Below are positions 1 to 6,434 of a stretch of DNA of 9,033 nt, in pieces. The stretch spans positions 1 through 9,033 of the forward strand of contig DATKEH010000186.1 in the NCBI GenBank assembly GCA_035546355.1. The letters run 5' to 3'. Every line of letters starts with the position of its first letter. Within the stretch, counting starts at the first letter, position 1. The position numbers and the translations under genes were made by a program. The DNA comes from DATKEH01 sp035546355. GTDB lineage: Bacteria > Acidobacteriota > Thermoanaerobaculia > Multivoradales > JAIOJS01. A model generated the notes under the pieces. It was not told the DNA's origin, searched no databases, and was given only the letters and a program-made list of their open reading frames with translations.

Positions 1-1416
1 ACTGTGCCGCACCGTCATCCACAGGATCTTCAGGTCCAGCTTCAGCGACCAGTTCTCGATGTAGTACAGGTCGTACTGGATGCGCTTGCGGATGGAGGTG
101 TTGCCACGCCAGCCGTGGACCTGCGCCCAGCCGGTGATCCCCGCCTTCACCCGGTGGCGCACCATGTACTGCGGGATCTTGTGCTTGAACTCGCGCACGA
201 AGGTCGGGCGCTCCGGGCGCGGGCCCACCAGCGACATGTCGCCGCGCAGCACGTTCCACAGCTGTGGCAGCTCGTCGAGGGACCAGCGACGCAGGAAGGA
301 TCCGACGCGGGTGCGGCGGGCGTCGTTGCGGATCGCCCATACCGGCCCGGTGGAGTTCTCCGCGTCGATGCGCATCGAGCGGAACTTCCAGATCATGAAC
401 GACTTGCCGTCCAGGCCCATGCGCTCCTGCTGATAGAAGATCGGGCGCCGGTCCTGCAGCCAGATCGCCGCCGCTAGGATCGGGAAGACCGGCAGGACGA
501 AGGTCAGGGCGGCGATCCCGCCGGCGGCCACCCCCACGTCGATTACCCGCTTGATCAGGCTGGTCCACCCCTGCAGCGGCACCTGCGACAGGTTGATGAC
601 CGGGGTGCCGTCGAGATCCTCGAGGGTCGCCTTGAGCGTGGCGTACTGCAGGATGTCGGGTACCAGCTTGACCTCGACGCACTCGCGCGCGACGTTCTGC
701 AGCGCCCGCAGCATCTTCTTGTGGGCCTCGAGCGGCAGCGCTATGTAGACCTGGTCGATGAGCTCCGAGCTCACCACCCGCTCGACGTCGTGGATCGAGC
801 CGAGCACCGGGATGCCGTGGAAGCTCGACGCCGACTTGCCCGGGTCGTCGTCGAGAAACCCGACGACGTCGAAGCCCAGCTCGCGGTGGGCCTGCAGCTT
901 GCCGGCTATCTCCTTGCCGAGACGGCCGGCTCCCACCACCAGGATGCGCTGCAGGTTGTGCCCCTGCAGCTGCCGGCGCTGCAGCGCCTGGCGGATGGCG
1001 AGCCGGGTGACCGCCACCAGCAGCAGGTCGAGACCGACGAACAGCCCCAGGAACCAGCGGCTGTAGGTGAAGTAGTCGGTGCTCCCCGGCTCCAGGGGGG
1101 GGCGATACCAGGCGCTGAAGCTCGACAGCAGGATGGCGCCGAGCAGCACGGCCACCACCAGCGTCAGCAGCTCGTCGACCCGGCTGCGGCCGCGGCGCAT
1201 CTGGTACAGGCCGTGGAAGTAGAACACCAGCGGCCACAGCAGGAGCACGGCCGGCAGCAGCACCAGGTAGGGCTGGAACTCGGGCAACCCCTTGGTGAGG
1301 GGCACCACCGGCGACTCGAAGCGCAGGTACCAGGCGGCGAAGAAGGCGACCAGCGTGGCGACGAGGTCACCGGTCAGGTAGAGAGCCGACCGGGCACGAT
1401 GCCGTTGCTGGATCAA
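1..1416 (-). CDS. Undecaprenyl-phosphate hexose-1-phosphate transferase (WcaJ/WbaP-type initiating enzyme), 3' end cut by window edge
   Basis: This is an integral inner-membrane enzyme that transfers a hexose-1-phosphate, most likely glucose-1-P from UDP-glucose, to undecaprenyl phosphate and so starts repeat-unit assembly. I read 472 codons. Hydrophobic segments lie near residues 12-31, 50-67, 84-100 and 119-137, followed by a Rossmann-like domain opening with RILVVGAGRLGKEIAG (157-172). The C-terminal catalytic domain begins at IKRVID (288-293) with its membrane helix. It continues with QERMGLDGKSF (330-340), WKFRSM (343-348), the catalytic Asp-Glu dyad D381-E382 in DELPQLWNVLRGDMSLVGPRPERP, and GITGWAQVHGWRGNT. 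Full-length family members are about 460-480 residues, so only a few C-terminal residues should be missing. The TTG start at 1416 overlaps the stop of the preceding glycosyltransferase (TTGA) and has GGAGGG 9 bases upstream. It is last of the visible leftward operon. The family is clear; sugar specificity (glucose rather than galactose or another hexose) is inferred from overall similarity only. Confidence 0.93.
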   Translation of the reverse strand, partial: MIQQRHRARSALYLTGDLVATLVAFFAAWYLRFESPVVPLTKGLPEFQPYLVLLPAVLLLWPLVFYFHGLYQMRRGRSRVDELLTLVVAVLLGAILLSSFSAWYRPPLEPGSTDYFTYSRWFLGLFVGLDLLLVAVTRLAIRQALQRRQLQGHNLQRILVVGAGRLGKEIAGKLQAHRELGFDVVGFLDDDPGKSASSFHGIPVLGSIHDVERVVSSELIDQVYIALPLEAHKKMLRALQNVARECVEVKLVPDILQYATLKATLEDLDGTPVINLSQVPLQGWTSLIKRVIDVGVAAGGIAALTFVLPVFPILAAAIWLQDRRPIFYQQERMGLDGKSFMIWKFRSMRIDAENSTGPVWAIRNDARRTRVGSFLRRWSLDELPQLWNVLRGDMSLVGPRPERPTFVREFKHKIPQYMVRHRVKAGITGWAQVHGWRGNTSIRKRIQYDLYYIENWSLKLDLKILWMTVRHS

Positions 1417-2540
1417 GCGCGGAGTCCCTCCAACGCGCCGCCGTGGCGGGCCAGGCACGCTTCCAGCCCCGCTTCGAAGCTCGCGGCTGAGAAGGTCTCG
1501 GCTCGGCGGCGCAGGTTCAATGAATTGAATCGAAGTCGGCGGCATTTGTCAATGGCCGCGGCGACCGCCGACGGGTCGTCGCTCTCGCTGAAGAGCACGC
1601 CGTGCTCGCCGTCGCGGACGATGTCGAGGACGCCGCCGCTCCCGAGGGCCACCACCGGCGTGCCGCAGGCCAGCGCCTCGACGGTGGCGATGCCGAAGTC
1701 CTCGACGCCCGGCTGCAGGTAGCACAGGGCACCGCGATAGAGCTGCCGCAGCTCTTCGTCGCTGACGCGCCCGAAGATGCGTGCCGCGCCGCCGCAGCGG
1801 CCGGCCAGCCGCTCGGCTTGGCGCCCGCCCCCCACCACCCGCAGCTCGATCCCCAGGCTGGCGCAGGCCGCCAGCGCCAGGTCGAGCCGCTTGTAGGGCA
1901 CGTCGCCGCCGAGCAGGAGGCAGTACTCGCCGCGAGCCTCCGTGCCGGGAGTGAAGAGCTCGACGTCCACCGGCGGATGCAGGACCTCCGACTGGCGCCG
2001 GTAGTAGCGGCGGATGCGCTCGGCGACGTGACGGGAGTTGGTGACGAAGAGGTCGACGCGGGCGGCGGAGGTGACGTCCCACGCCCGCAGGGCGCTCAGC
2101 ACCAGGGCGCGGAGGCGCGCCGCCACTCCCCGCCGGCGGGGGAAGTAGACGTGCTCCTGGTCCCAGGCGTAGCGCATCGGCGAATGGCAGTAGCAGAGGT
2201 GAAAGGAGCCCGGGGGCGGGATCACGCCCTTGGCGACGCAGTGGCTGGTGGAGATCACCAGGTCGTGGCAGCCCAGGTCGAAGGACTCGATGGCCGCCGG
2301 AAACAGCGGCAGGTAGCGCCGGTAGTGGCGGCGCAGCGCCGGCGCCCGCTGCAGGAAGCTGGTACGCACCGGGTGCGTCTCGAGCTCGGCGCTCACCGAG
2401 CCGGGGAGGTGGAACAGCGTGTAGATCGGCGCCGCGGGGAAGCGGCGGGCGATCGCCTCGAGGACCTTCTCGCCGCCCCGCATCCCGGTCAGCCAGTCGT
2501 GGACCAGCGCCGGGCGCCGCCAGCCGCCTGAGGGGTTCAC
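1413..2540 (-). CDS. GT4-family glycosyltransferase (mannosyltransferase-like, CYCHSPMRYAWD subgroup)
   Basis: This is a retaining GT-B glycosyltransferase of 375 residues, normal length for the family, expected to add a sugar to the lipid-linked repeat unit on the cytoplasmic face. The N-terminal acceptor-side domain has HDWLTGMRGGEK (14-25) and the CYCHSPMRYAWD motif (116-127), seen in a GT4 subgroup often annotated as mannosyltransferases. The donor-side domain has the K217-R218 pair after GGDVPY and the EX7E motif EDFGIATVE (E280, E288), followed by ALACGTPVV. The GTG start at 2540 overlaps the upstream gene's stop (GTGA), with AGGA 8 bases before it. The same frame stays open far upstream, but that part lies over the preceding glycosyltransferase and does not encode this protein. 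Its stop overlaps the TTG start of the initiating transferase. Near the C-terminus (about 1515-1555) the DNA turns AT-rich and uses rare codons, where a promoter motif lies. A mannose donor is a guess. Confidence 0.9.
   Translation of the reverse strand: MNPSGGWRRPALVHDWLTGMRGGEKVLEAIARRFPAAPIYTLFHLPGSVSAELETHPVRTSFLQRAPALRRHYRRYLPLFPAAIESFDLGCHDLVISTSHCVAKGVIPPPGSFHLCYCHSPMRYAWDQEHVYFPRRRGVAARLRALVLSALRAWDVTSAARVDLFVTNSRHVAERIRRYYRRQSEVLHPPVDVELFTPGTEARGEYCLLLGGDVPYKRLDLALAACASLGIELRVVGGGRQAERLAGRCGGAARIFGRVSDEELRQLYRGALCYLQPGVEDFGIATVEALACGTPVVALGSGGVLDIVRDGEHGVLFSESDDPSAVAAAIDKCRRLRFNSLNLRRRAETFSAASFEAGLEACLARHGGALEGLRA
1426..1431 (-). promoter_or_regulatory. Ribosome binding site that fixes the TTG start of the initiating transferase
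   Basis: Read on the minus strand this is GGAGGG, 9 bases before the TTG at 1416-1414. It is the strongest Shine-Dalgarno sequence of the leftward operon. It supports the unusual TTG start, from which the reading frame runs directly into the first membrane helix. Confidence 0.65.
1524..1552 (-). promoter_or_regulatory. Candidate intragenic sigma70-type promoter for the initiating transferase
   Basis: On the minus strand a perfect -35 box TTGACA (1552-1547) is followed by exactly 17 bases and TTCAAT (1529-1524), which matches 4 of 6 bases of the -10 consensus. Transcription would start near 1517, about 100 bases before the TTG start at 1416. The motif sits in an AT-rich patch inside a GC-rich coding region, where the codons (ATT, AAA, CTT, CGA, AAT, TCA, TTG) are unlike the rest of the gene. 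Activity is inferred from sequence only. Confidence 0.4.
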
Positions 2541-3721
2541 TGTCTCTTTCCTACGGACCAGACGCCCGAAGCGCGGACGTCGCCGGTGGTACGCGCCATC
2601 GGCTCGCCGGTCAACGCGCTGCGGTATACCTCCAGGGTCCGCCGGGCGGCGCGGTCCCAGCTGAAGTCGCGAGCCCGCTTCTCGCCGAGCTTCACCAGCT
2701 GCGCGCGGCGCTCCGGGTCGGCCATCAGGCTGGCGATGGCGCGCGCCAGCGCCTCGCTGTCGAGGGGGTTGACCAGATGCGCGTACCCCTCGGCGATCTC
2801 CTTGAGGGCGGAGGTGTTGGAGGTGATCACCGGCGTCCCCGAGGCCATCGCCTCGACGACCGGTAGGCCGAACCCTTCGTACAGGGTCGGGAAGAGGAAC
2901 AGCGTCGCCCCCTGGTAGATGGCCGGCAGCGCCTCCTGGGCGACGTGGCCGAGCAGCTGCATGCGGTCGGCCACCCCCAGCGTCTCGGCCCGCTGCTGGA
3001 TCTTGAGGTCGGCCTCCCGCGGGCTGCCGACGCAGACCAGCGACGCCTCGAAGGGATGGATCTCCTGCGCCCGGGCGTAGGCCTGGATGACGCCGTCGAG
3101 GTTCTTGTGCGGCTTGGGGTTGCCGACGAACAGCAGGTACGGGCGCTGCAGCCCCAAGCGCGCCAGCCAGCGCTCGAGGTCGGCCGCGGCCAGTCGCCGG
3201 TGGAACACGTCTTCGACGCCGTTGTAGATCACCTCGATCTTGCGCCCGTCGACGTCGAAGTAGCGCAGCAGGTCGGAGCGGCTGTTCTGCGACACGGTCA
3301 GGATCCGGTCGCCGCGCGCCAGGCTGCGGCGGATCATCTGCTGGGCATAGAAGAAGGCGAGCTTGGAGGGGAGGAATTCCGGGTAGAGCAGGTGGATGAT
3401 GTCGTGGATGGTGACCACCGAGCGGCAGGGGACCACGGCCGGCAGCACGTAGTGCGTGGCGTGGTAGAGGTCGAGGCCGAGGCGCCACAGCCGCCAGGGG
3501 AGCGTCAGCTGTTCGCGGGCGCTGTACAGCTTCGCCTTCTCCGCCACCAGCTGGAAGTTGTCGGGCAGCGGCCCCACTGCCTCCTTACCGTGGCTGCCGA
3601 CCAGCAGCAGGTAGCGGTTCTCCTCGTCGATGCGCGCCAGGCCGCGCACCAGGTTGCCCACGTAGGTGCCGATGCCGAAATCGCGGATCTTGCGCGCGTC
3701 GATGCCGATGGTCCAGGGCAT
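2537..3721 (-). CDS. GT4-family glycosyltransferase (GIGTY-type N-terminus)
   Basis: This is a retaining GT-B glycosyltransferase of 394 residues, predicted to be cytoplasmic or membrane-peripheral and to extend the lipid-linked oligosaccharide. The N-terminus IGIDARKIRDFGIGTYV holds the glycine-rich loop usual for this GT4 subgroup. VVTIHDIIHLLYPEF is the central HD motif of the acceptor domain, and ILTVSQNSRSDLLRYF follows. The donor domain has FVGNPKPHKNLDGVI, with the phosphate-contacting K206, and the EX7E motif in YEGFGLPVVEAMASGTPVI (E282, E290). The ATG at 3721 is chosen because the conserved strand begins within a few residues. It lies 8 bases after the upstream stop and has no clear Shine-Dalgarno sequence, so translation probably depends on re-initiation. 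The last 20 or so residues (after SALTGEP) lie outside the conserved fold. The protein closely resembles the product of the next upstream gene in organisation, and the two look like tandem paralogues. Donor and linkage are unknown. Confidence 0.93.
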   Translation of the reverse strand: MPWTIGIDARKIRDFGIGTYVGNLVRGLARIDEENRYLLLVGSHGKEAVGPLPDNFQLVAEKAKLYSAREQLTLPWRLWRLGLDLYHATHYVLPAVVPCRSVVTIHDIIHLLYPEFLPSKLAFFYAQQMIRRSLARGDRILTVSQNSRSDLLRYFDVDGRKIEVIYNGVEDVFHRRLAAADLERWLARLGLQRPYLLFVGNPKPHKNLDGVIQAYARAQEIHPFEASLVCVGSPREADLKIQQRAETLGVADRMQLLGHVAQEALPAIYQGATLFLFPTLYEGFGLPVVEAMASGTPVITSNTSALKEIAEGYAHLVNPLDSEALARAIASLMADPERRAQLVKLGEKRARDFSWDRAARRTLEVYRSALTGEPMARTTGDVRASGVWSVGKRQ

Positions 3722-3729
3722 GGCGTGGG

Positions 3730-4866
3730 TCAGCGGCTGCGGGCCTCGGCCGCCGAGGCGGGAGCGAGCGCTTCGCGGAACAGGGCGTCCATGGTCTCCG
3801 CGGCCCGCTCCCAGGTGAATGCCGCGGCGCGCCGCAAGCCGCGGGCGGCCAGCTCGCGGCGCCGGTCGGGGCGGTCGAGGAGGTGGCGGATGGCGCCGCC
3901 GAGCTCACCGGCGTCCTCGGGGTCCACCAGCAGACCGGCGTCGCCGACCACCTCCGGCAGGCTGGCCGCCCGCGAGGCGACCACCGGCACCCCACAGGCC
4001 ATCGCCTCGGCCGCCGGCAGGCCGAACCCCTCGTAGAGGCTCGGGTAGACGAACACCGTCGCCGCCTGCATCAACTGCACCAGCCGCGCGGGCTCGACGC
4101 GCCCCAGGAGGCGCAGGCCCTGCGGCGCCAGCGCCGCGAGCCGCCGCACCAGGGCACGGCTCTTCCAGCCGTAGGGCCCGACCAGCACCAGCGGCAGGGC
4201 TCCCTGCTCCTCGTGGCGCAGCGCCTCCCAGGCCGCCACCAGCCGGTGGACGTTCTTGCGCGGCTCCAGGGTGCCTGCGTAGAGGAGGTAGCCGCGGGGG
4301 AGGCCGAGCTCGCGGCGGGTCTCGGCCACCGCCTCCTCGCCGGCAGGGCGGAACTCGGGGGCGACGCCATTTGGCACCACCCGCACCTTCGCCGACGCTT
4401 CGGGGAAGAAGTGGCGCAAGTCCTCGGCCGTCGCCTCGGAGACCGCCACCACCCGCCGCGCGCGCCGCAGGCTGCGCTCGAGGAACGGGGCCTGCGACAG
4501 CCGCACCTCGAGCCGGTGGGTCTCGGGGAGCAGCAGCGCCGTCAGATCGTGGACGGTGACCACCGCCGGCGTCCTGCCGGCCAGCGGCAGCGTCTGCAGC
4601 GGGGACCAGAGCAGGTCGATGTCGCCCCGCGCCAGCCGGCGAGGCAGGGCCAGCTGCTGCCAGAGGACGCCGGAAGGGGCCGGCTGCACCTCCACCGACA
4701 CGCCGGCGCCGGCGGCCCAGCCGTTGGTCTCGGGGCTGCGGTGGGCCATCCCCACCAGCTCCCAGCCGCCGCGCCGCGACAGGGCCGCGAGCAGCGCCCG
4801 CGTGTAGACGCCGATCCCGGTCGGCGTACCGACCAGCGCGCGGACGTCGATGGCGATGCGGGGCAT
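3730..4866 (-). CDS. GT4-family glycosyltransferase, first gene of the leftward operon
   Basis: This is a retaining GT-B glycosyltransferase of 378 residues. The N-terminus IAIDVRALVGTPTGIGVYT carries the glycine-rich loop of the same subgroup as the next gene. VVTVHDLTALLLPE and VVAVSEATAEDLRHFFPE follow in the acceptor domain. The donor domain has YAGTLEPRKNVHRLVAAWE, including K204, then VLVGPYGWKS, and the EX7E motif in YEGFGLPAAEAMACGVPVV (E279, E287). The ATG at 4866 is the first start in frame, immediately before the conserved strand; no good ribosome binding site precedes it. The C-terminus (EALAPASAAEARSR) is a low-complexity alanine-rich tail. It is promoter-proximal in the leftward operon, facing the small coiled-coil gene across the only real intergenic region. 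It should act on a lipid-linked acceptor at the cytoplasmic face; sugar and linkage are not predictable. Confidence 0.93.
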   Translation of the reverse strand: MPRIAIDVRALVGTPTGIGVYTRALLAALSRRGGWELVGMAHRSPETNGWAAGAGVSVEVQPAPSGVLWQQLALPRRLARGDIDLLWSPLQTLPLAGRTPAVVTVHDLTALLLPETHRLEVRLSQAPFLERSLRRARRVVAVSEATAEDLRHFFPEASAKVRVVPNGVAPEFRPAGEEAVAETRRELGLPRGYLLYAGTLEPRKNVHRLVAAWEALRHEEQGALPLVLVGPYGWKSRALVRRLAALAPQGLRLLGRVEPARLVQLMQAATVFVYPSLYEGFGLPAAEAMACGVPVVASRAASLPEVVGDAGLLVDPEDAGELGGAIRHLLDRPDRRRELAARGLRRAAAFTWERAAETMDALFREALAPASAAEARSR

Positions 4867-4964
4867 GGAGATGAGGCTCTCGCGGGCGCCGCTCCCGCAG
4901 CGGCCGCGGCATGGCAGGAGGGCTCGGCGGAGGAGTATACCGTCGGCGGGATATCCTTTGCGCC
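4867..4964. promoter_or_regulatory. Divergent intergenic region, likely promoters for both operons
   Basis: This stretch of about 98 bases separates the two divergent operons and is the only non-coding interval longer than 10 bases, so the main promoters should lie here. Its one AT-rich patch (4934-4960) holds TATACT on the minus strand (4939-4934), a 5/6 match to a -10 box, which would give a leader of about 60 bases for the leftward operon. On the plus strand it holds TATCCT (4952-4957, 4/6 match), 7 bases before the GTG at 4965. Neither has a recognisable TTGACA partner at 16-18 bases. The 8-base palindrome GGATATCC (4949-4956) also lies here and could be an operator half or chance. Confidence 0.35.
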
Positions 4965-5378
4965 GTGGTCCAACAGCCCGCGCCGCCGTCCGATTCCCGC
5001 CAGGAGCGGGTGGCCGAGGCCCTCGCCCGGGTGCGCGCCGGCGTGCGCCAGCGGCAGGGGGAGCTCTCCACCGGCATCGGCAGCCGCGACGAGGTGCGCA
5101 TGCGGCTGCTCGAGCTGCGCGCCCACGAGTTCCTGCAGCAGCCCCCGGGCTTCTCGCCGCGCCCGCTGGTGGGGCCGCTGCTGGTGCTCGCCCGCAAGGC
5201 CCTCTTCAAGCTGTTCCTCAAGTGGTACCTGCACCCCGTGATGCAGCAGCAGAACCGCTTCAACCAGGTGGCCAGCCGGCTGATCCAGGAGCTGGTCGAA
5301 TCCAACGACCAGCTGCGGCGGCGGGTGGCGGAGCTGGAGGAGCGGCAGCGCGGCGGCGGTGGCGACGCGGCGCCATGA
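4965..5378 (+). CDS. Small protein with amphipathic membrane-associating helix and C-terminal coiled coil, function unknown
   Basis: I do not recognise a catalytic family. From GTG 4965 the protein has 137 residues. An N-terminal charged helical region runs to about residue 58, then a PPGFSPRPLVG turn. A hydrophobic/basic helix at about 68-90 (LLVLARKALFKLFLKWYLHP) could lie on the membrane. A heptad-like helix follows at about 97-128 (NRFNQVASRLIQELVES, then LRRRVAELEE), and the tail is a short glycine run. It has no enzyme motif. From memory, similar helix plus QQN-F-N segments occur attached to methyltransferases in bacterial polysaccharide loci, which suggests a scaffold or membrane-tethering role; this is inference. 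The start is uncertain: ATG 4911 would add 18 unconvincing residues (MAGGLGGGVYRRRDILCA), and GTG 5010 has AGGAG only 3 bases upstream. The stop overlaps the next gene's ATG (ATGA), so the two are probably translationally coupled. It is the first gene of the rightward operon. Confidence 0.75.
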   Translation: MVQQPAPPSDSRQERVAEALARVRAGVRQRQGELSTGIGSRDEVRMRLLELRAHEFLQQPPGFSPRPLVGPLLVLARKALFKLFLKWYLHPVMQQQNRFNQVASRLIQELVESNDQLRRRVAELEERQRGGGGDAAP

Positions 5379-6424
5379 ACGCGCCGCGCATCCTGGTCTG
5401 CGGCTCGCAGGTCCCCTTCGCCAGCGGCGGCGCCGAGGTGCTGGTGCGCACCCTCGCCGAGCGGCTCGCGCGCCACGGCTGCGAGGTCGACGTCGTGCAG
5501 CTCCCCTTCAGCTGGCGCACCCGGGTGCAGGTGCTGCAGAGCGCGCTGGCGTGGCGGCTGCTCGATCTCGCCGAAGTGTCCGGGCGGCCGGTCGACCGGG
5601 TGATCGCCACCCGCTTCCCGTCGTACGCCGTCGCCCACCCCTACAAGGTCGTGTGGCTGGTGCACCAGTTCCGCCAGGCCTACGACCTGCGGGGCACGCC
5701 GTGGAGCGACTTCGCCGACAGCGCCGAGGATCGCCAGGCGGCGGCCGCCCTGCGCTCCCTCGACACCCGCACCCTCGGGGAGGCGGCCGGGCGGTACGCG
5801 ATCTCGCGCAACGTCGCCGAGCGGCTGCGGCGCTTCAACGGTCTCGACGCCGAGGCTCTCTACCCGCCGCCAGAGCACGACGGTGCCTACCGCTGCGACG
5901 GGTTCGGCGACTACGTCTTCGGCGTCGGCAGGCTGGACCGCTTGAAGCGCTTCGACCTGCTGCTCCGCGCCCTGCCCCACACTCGCCGTCCGGTGCGCTG
6001 CGTCATCGCCGGCACCGGGCCCGAGCGCGAGGCGCTGGCCGCGCTGGCCGAGCGGCTGGGGGTGGCGGAGCGGGTGGAGCTGCCGGGGTGGGTCGATTCC
6101 GACCGCCTGCTGGAGCTCTATGCCGGCTGTCTCGCCGTCTTCTACGCTCCCTACGACGAGGATTACGGCTACGTGACGGTCGAGGCGTTCAAGTCGCGGA
6201 AGCCGGTGCTCACCGCCGCCGACTCGGGCGGCGTCCTGGAGCTGGTCGAGGACGGGGTCAGCGGCTACGTGGTGCCGGCGGAGGGGGCACGCCGCCTCGC
6301 CGCCCGGCTGGACGAGCTCCACGCCGAGCCGGCCCGCGCGCGTGCGCTCGGCGCCGCCGGCGAGCGGTCGGTGCGCGGCATCGGCTGGGAGCGGGTGCTG
6401 TCCCGCCTCGCCGGGCTGGAGTGA
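5375..6424 (+). CDS. GT4-family glycosyltransferase (DEDYGYVTVE subgroup)
   Basis: This is a retaining GT-B glycosyltransferase of 349 residues, slightly short but complete. The N-terminus has ILVCGSQVPFASGGAEVLV, with the GGAE loop at 18-21. WLVHQFRQAYDL lies in the acceptor domain and YAISRNVAERLRRFNG in the inter-domain region. The donor domain starts at DYVFGVGRLDRLKRFDLLL, with K191-R192 for the donor phosphates. It continues with VIAGTGPER and the EX7E motif in YDEDYGYVTVEAFKSRKPV (E262, E270), then the donor-binding loop TAADSGGVLELVEDG. The ATG at 5375 shares bases with the stop of the small coiled-coil gene, and the sequence is conserved-looking from the first few residues. The next gene starts 10 bases after its stop. 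It probably adds one sugar of the repeat unit; no donor specificity can be inferred. Confidence 0.92.
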   Translation: MNAPRILVCGSQVPFASGGAEVLVRTLAERLARHGCEVDVVQLPFSWRTRVQVLQSALAWRLLDLAEVSGRPVDRVIATRFPSYAVAHPYKVVWLVHQFRQAYDLRGTPWSDFADSAEDRQAAAALRSLDTRTLGEAAGRYAISRNVAERLRRFNGLDAEALYPPPEHDGAYRCDGFGDYVFGVGRLDRLKRFDLLLRALPHTRRPVRCVIAGTGPEREALAALAERLGVAERVELPGWVDSDRLLELYAGCLAVFYAPYDEDYGYVTVEAFKSRKPVLTAADSGGVLELVEDGVSGYVVPAEGARRLAARLDELHAEPARARALGAAGERSVRGIGWERVLSRLAGLE

Positions 6425-6428
6425 GGAG
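6424..6428 (+). promoter_or_regulatory. Ribosome binding site fixing the GTG start at 6435
   Basis: AGGAG ends 6 bases before the GTG at 6435 and begins on the last base of the preceding stop codon. The same frame has an earlier ATG at 6342, but it lies inside the previous gene and would add residues unrelated to the glycosyltransferase fold. The GTG is therefore preferred. Confidence 0.7.
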
Positions 6429-6434
6429 CGGGCG

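Noticed and set aside
1500..1560. Possible frameshift near the C-terminus of the 1413-2540 glycosyltransferase, because the AT-rich patch changes composition and another frame reads FDSIH before stopping
   Set aside because: The main frame continues with RRRAETFSAASFEAGLEACL, a normal C-terminal helix pattern for GT4 proteins, and reaches a stop that overlaps the next start precisely. It appears intact.
721..2531. Plus-strand open frames (721-1722, 1602-2531) opposite the initiating transferase and its upstream gene
   Set aside because: They are rich in Gln, His, Ala and Arg without domains. The minus strand carries full catalytic motifs throughout.
1413..3488. A 691-residue minus-strand open frame that looks like a long fusion protein
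   Set aside because: Only the part from 2540 to 1413 encodes a glycosyltransferase. The upstream part is an arginine/proline-rich out-of-frame reading of the neighbouring glycosyltransferase gene.
4895..4912. GC-rich inverted repeat around GCGGCCGC in the intergenic region as a possible terminator
   Set aside because: There is no T-run on either side and it lies between divergent starts, where a terminator is not expected. Such palindromes are common by chance at this GC content.
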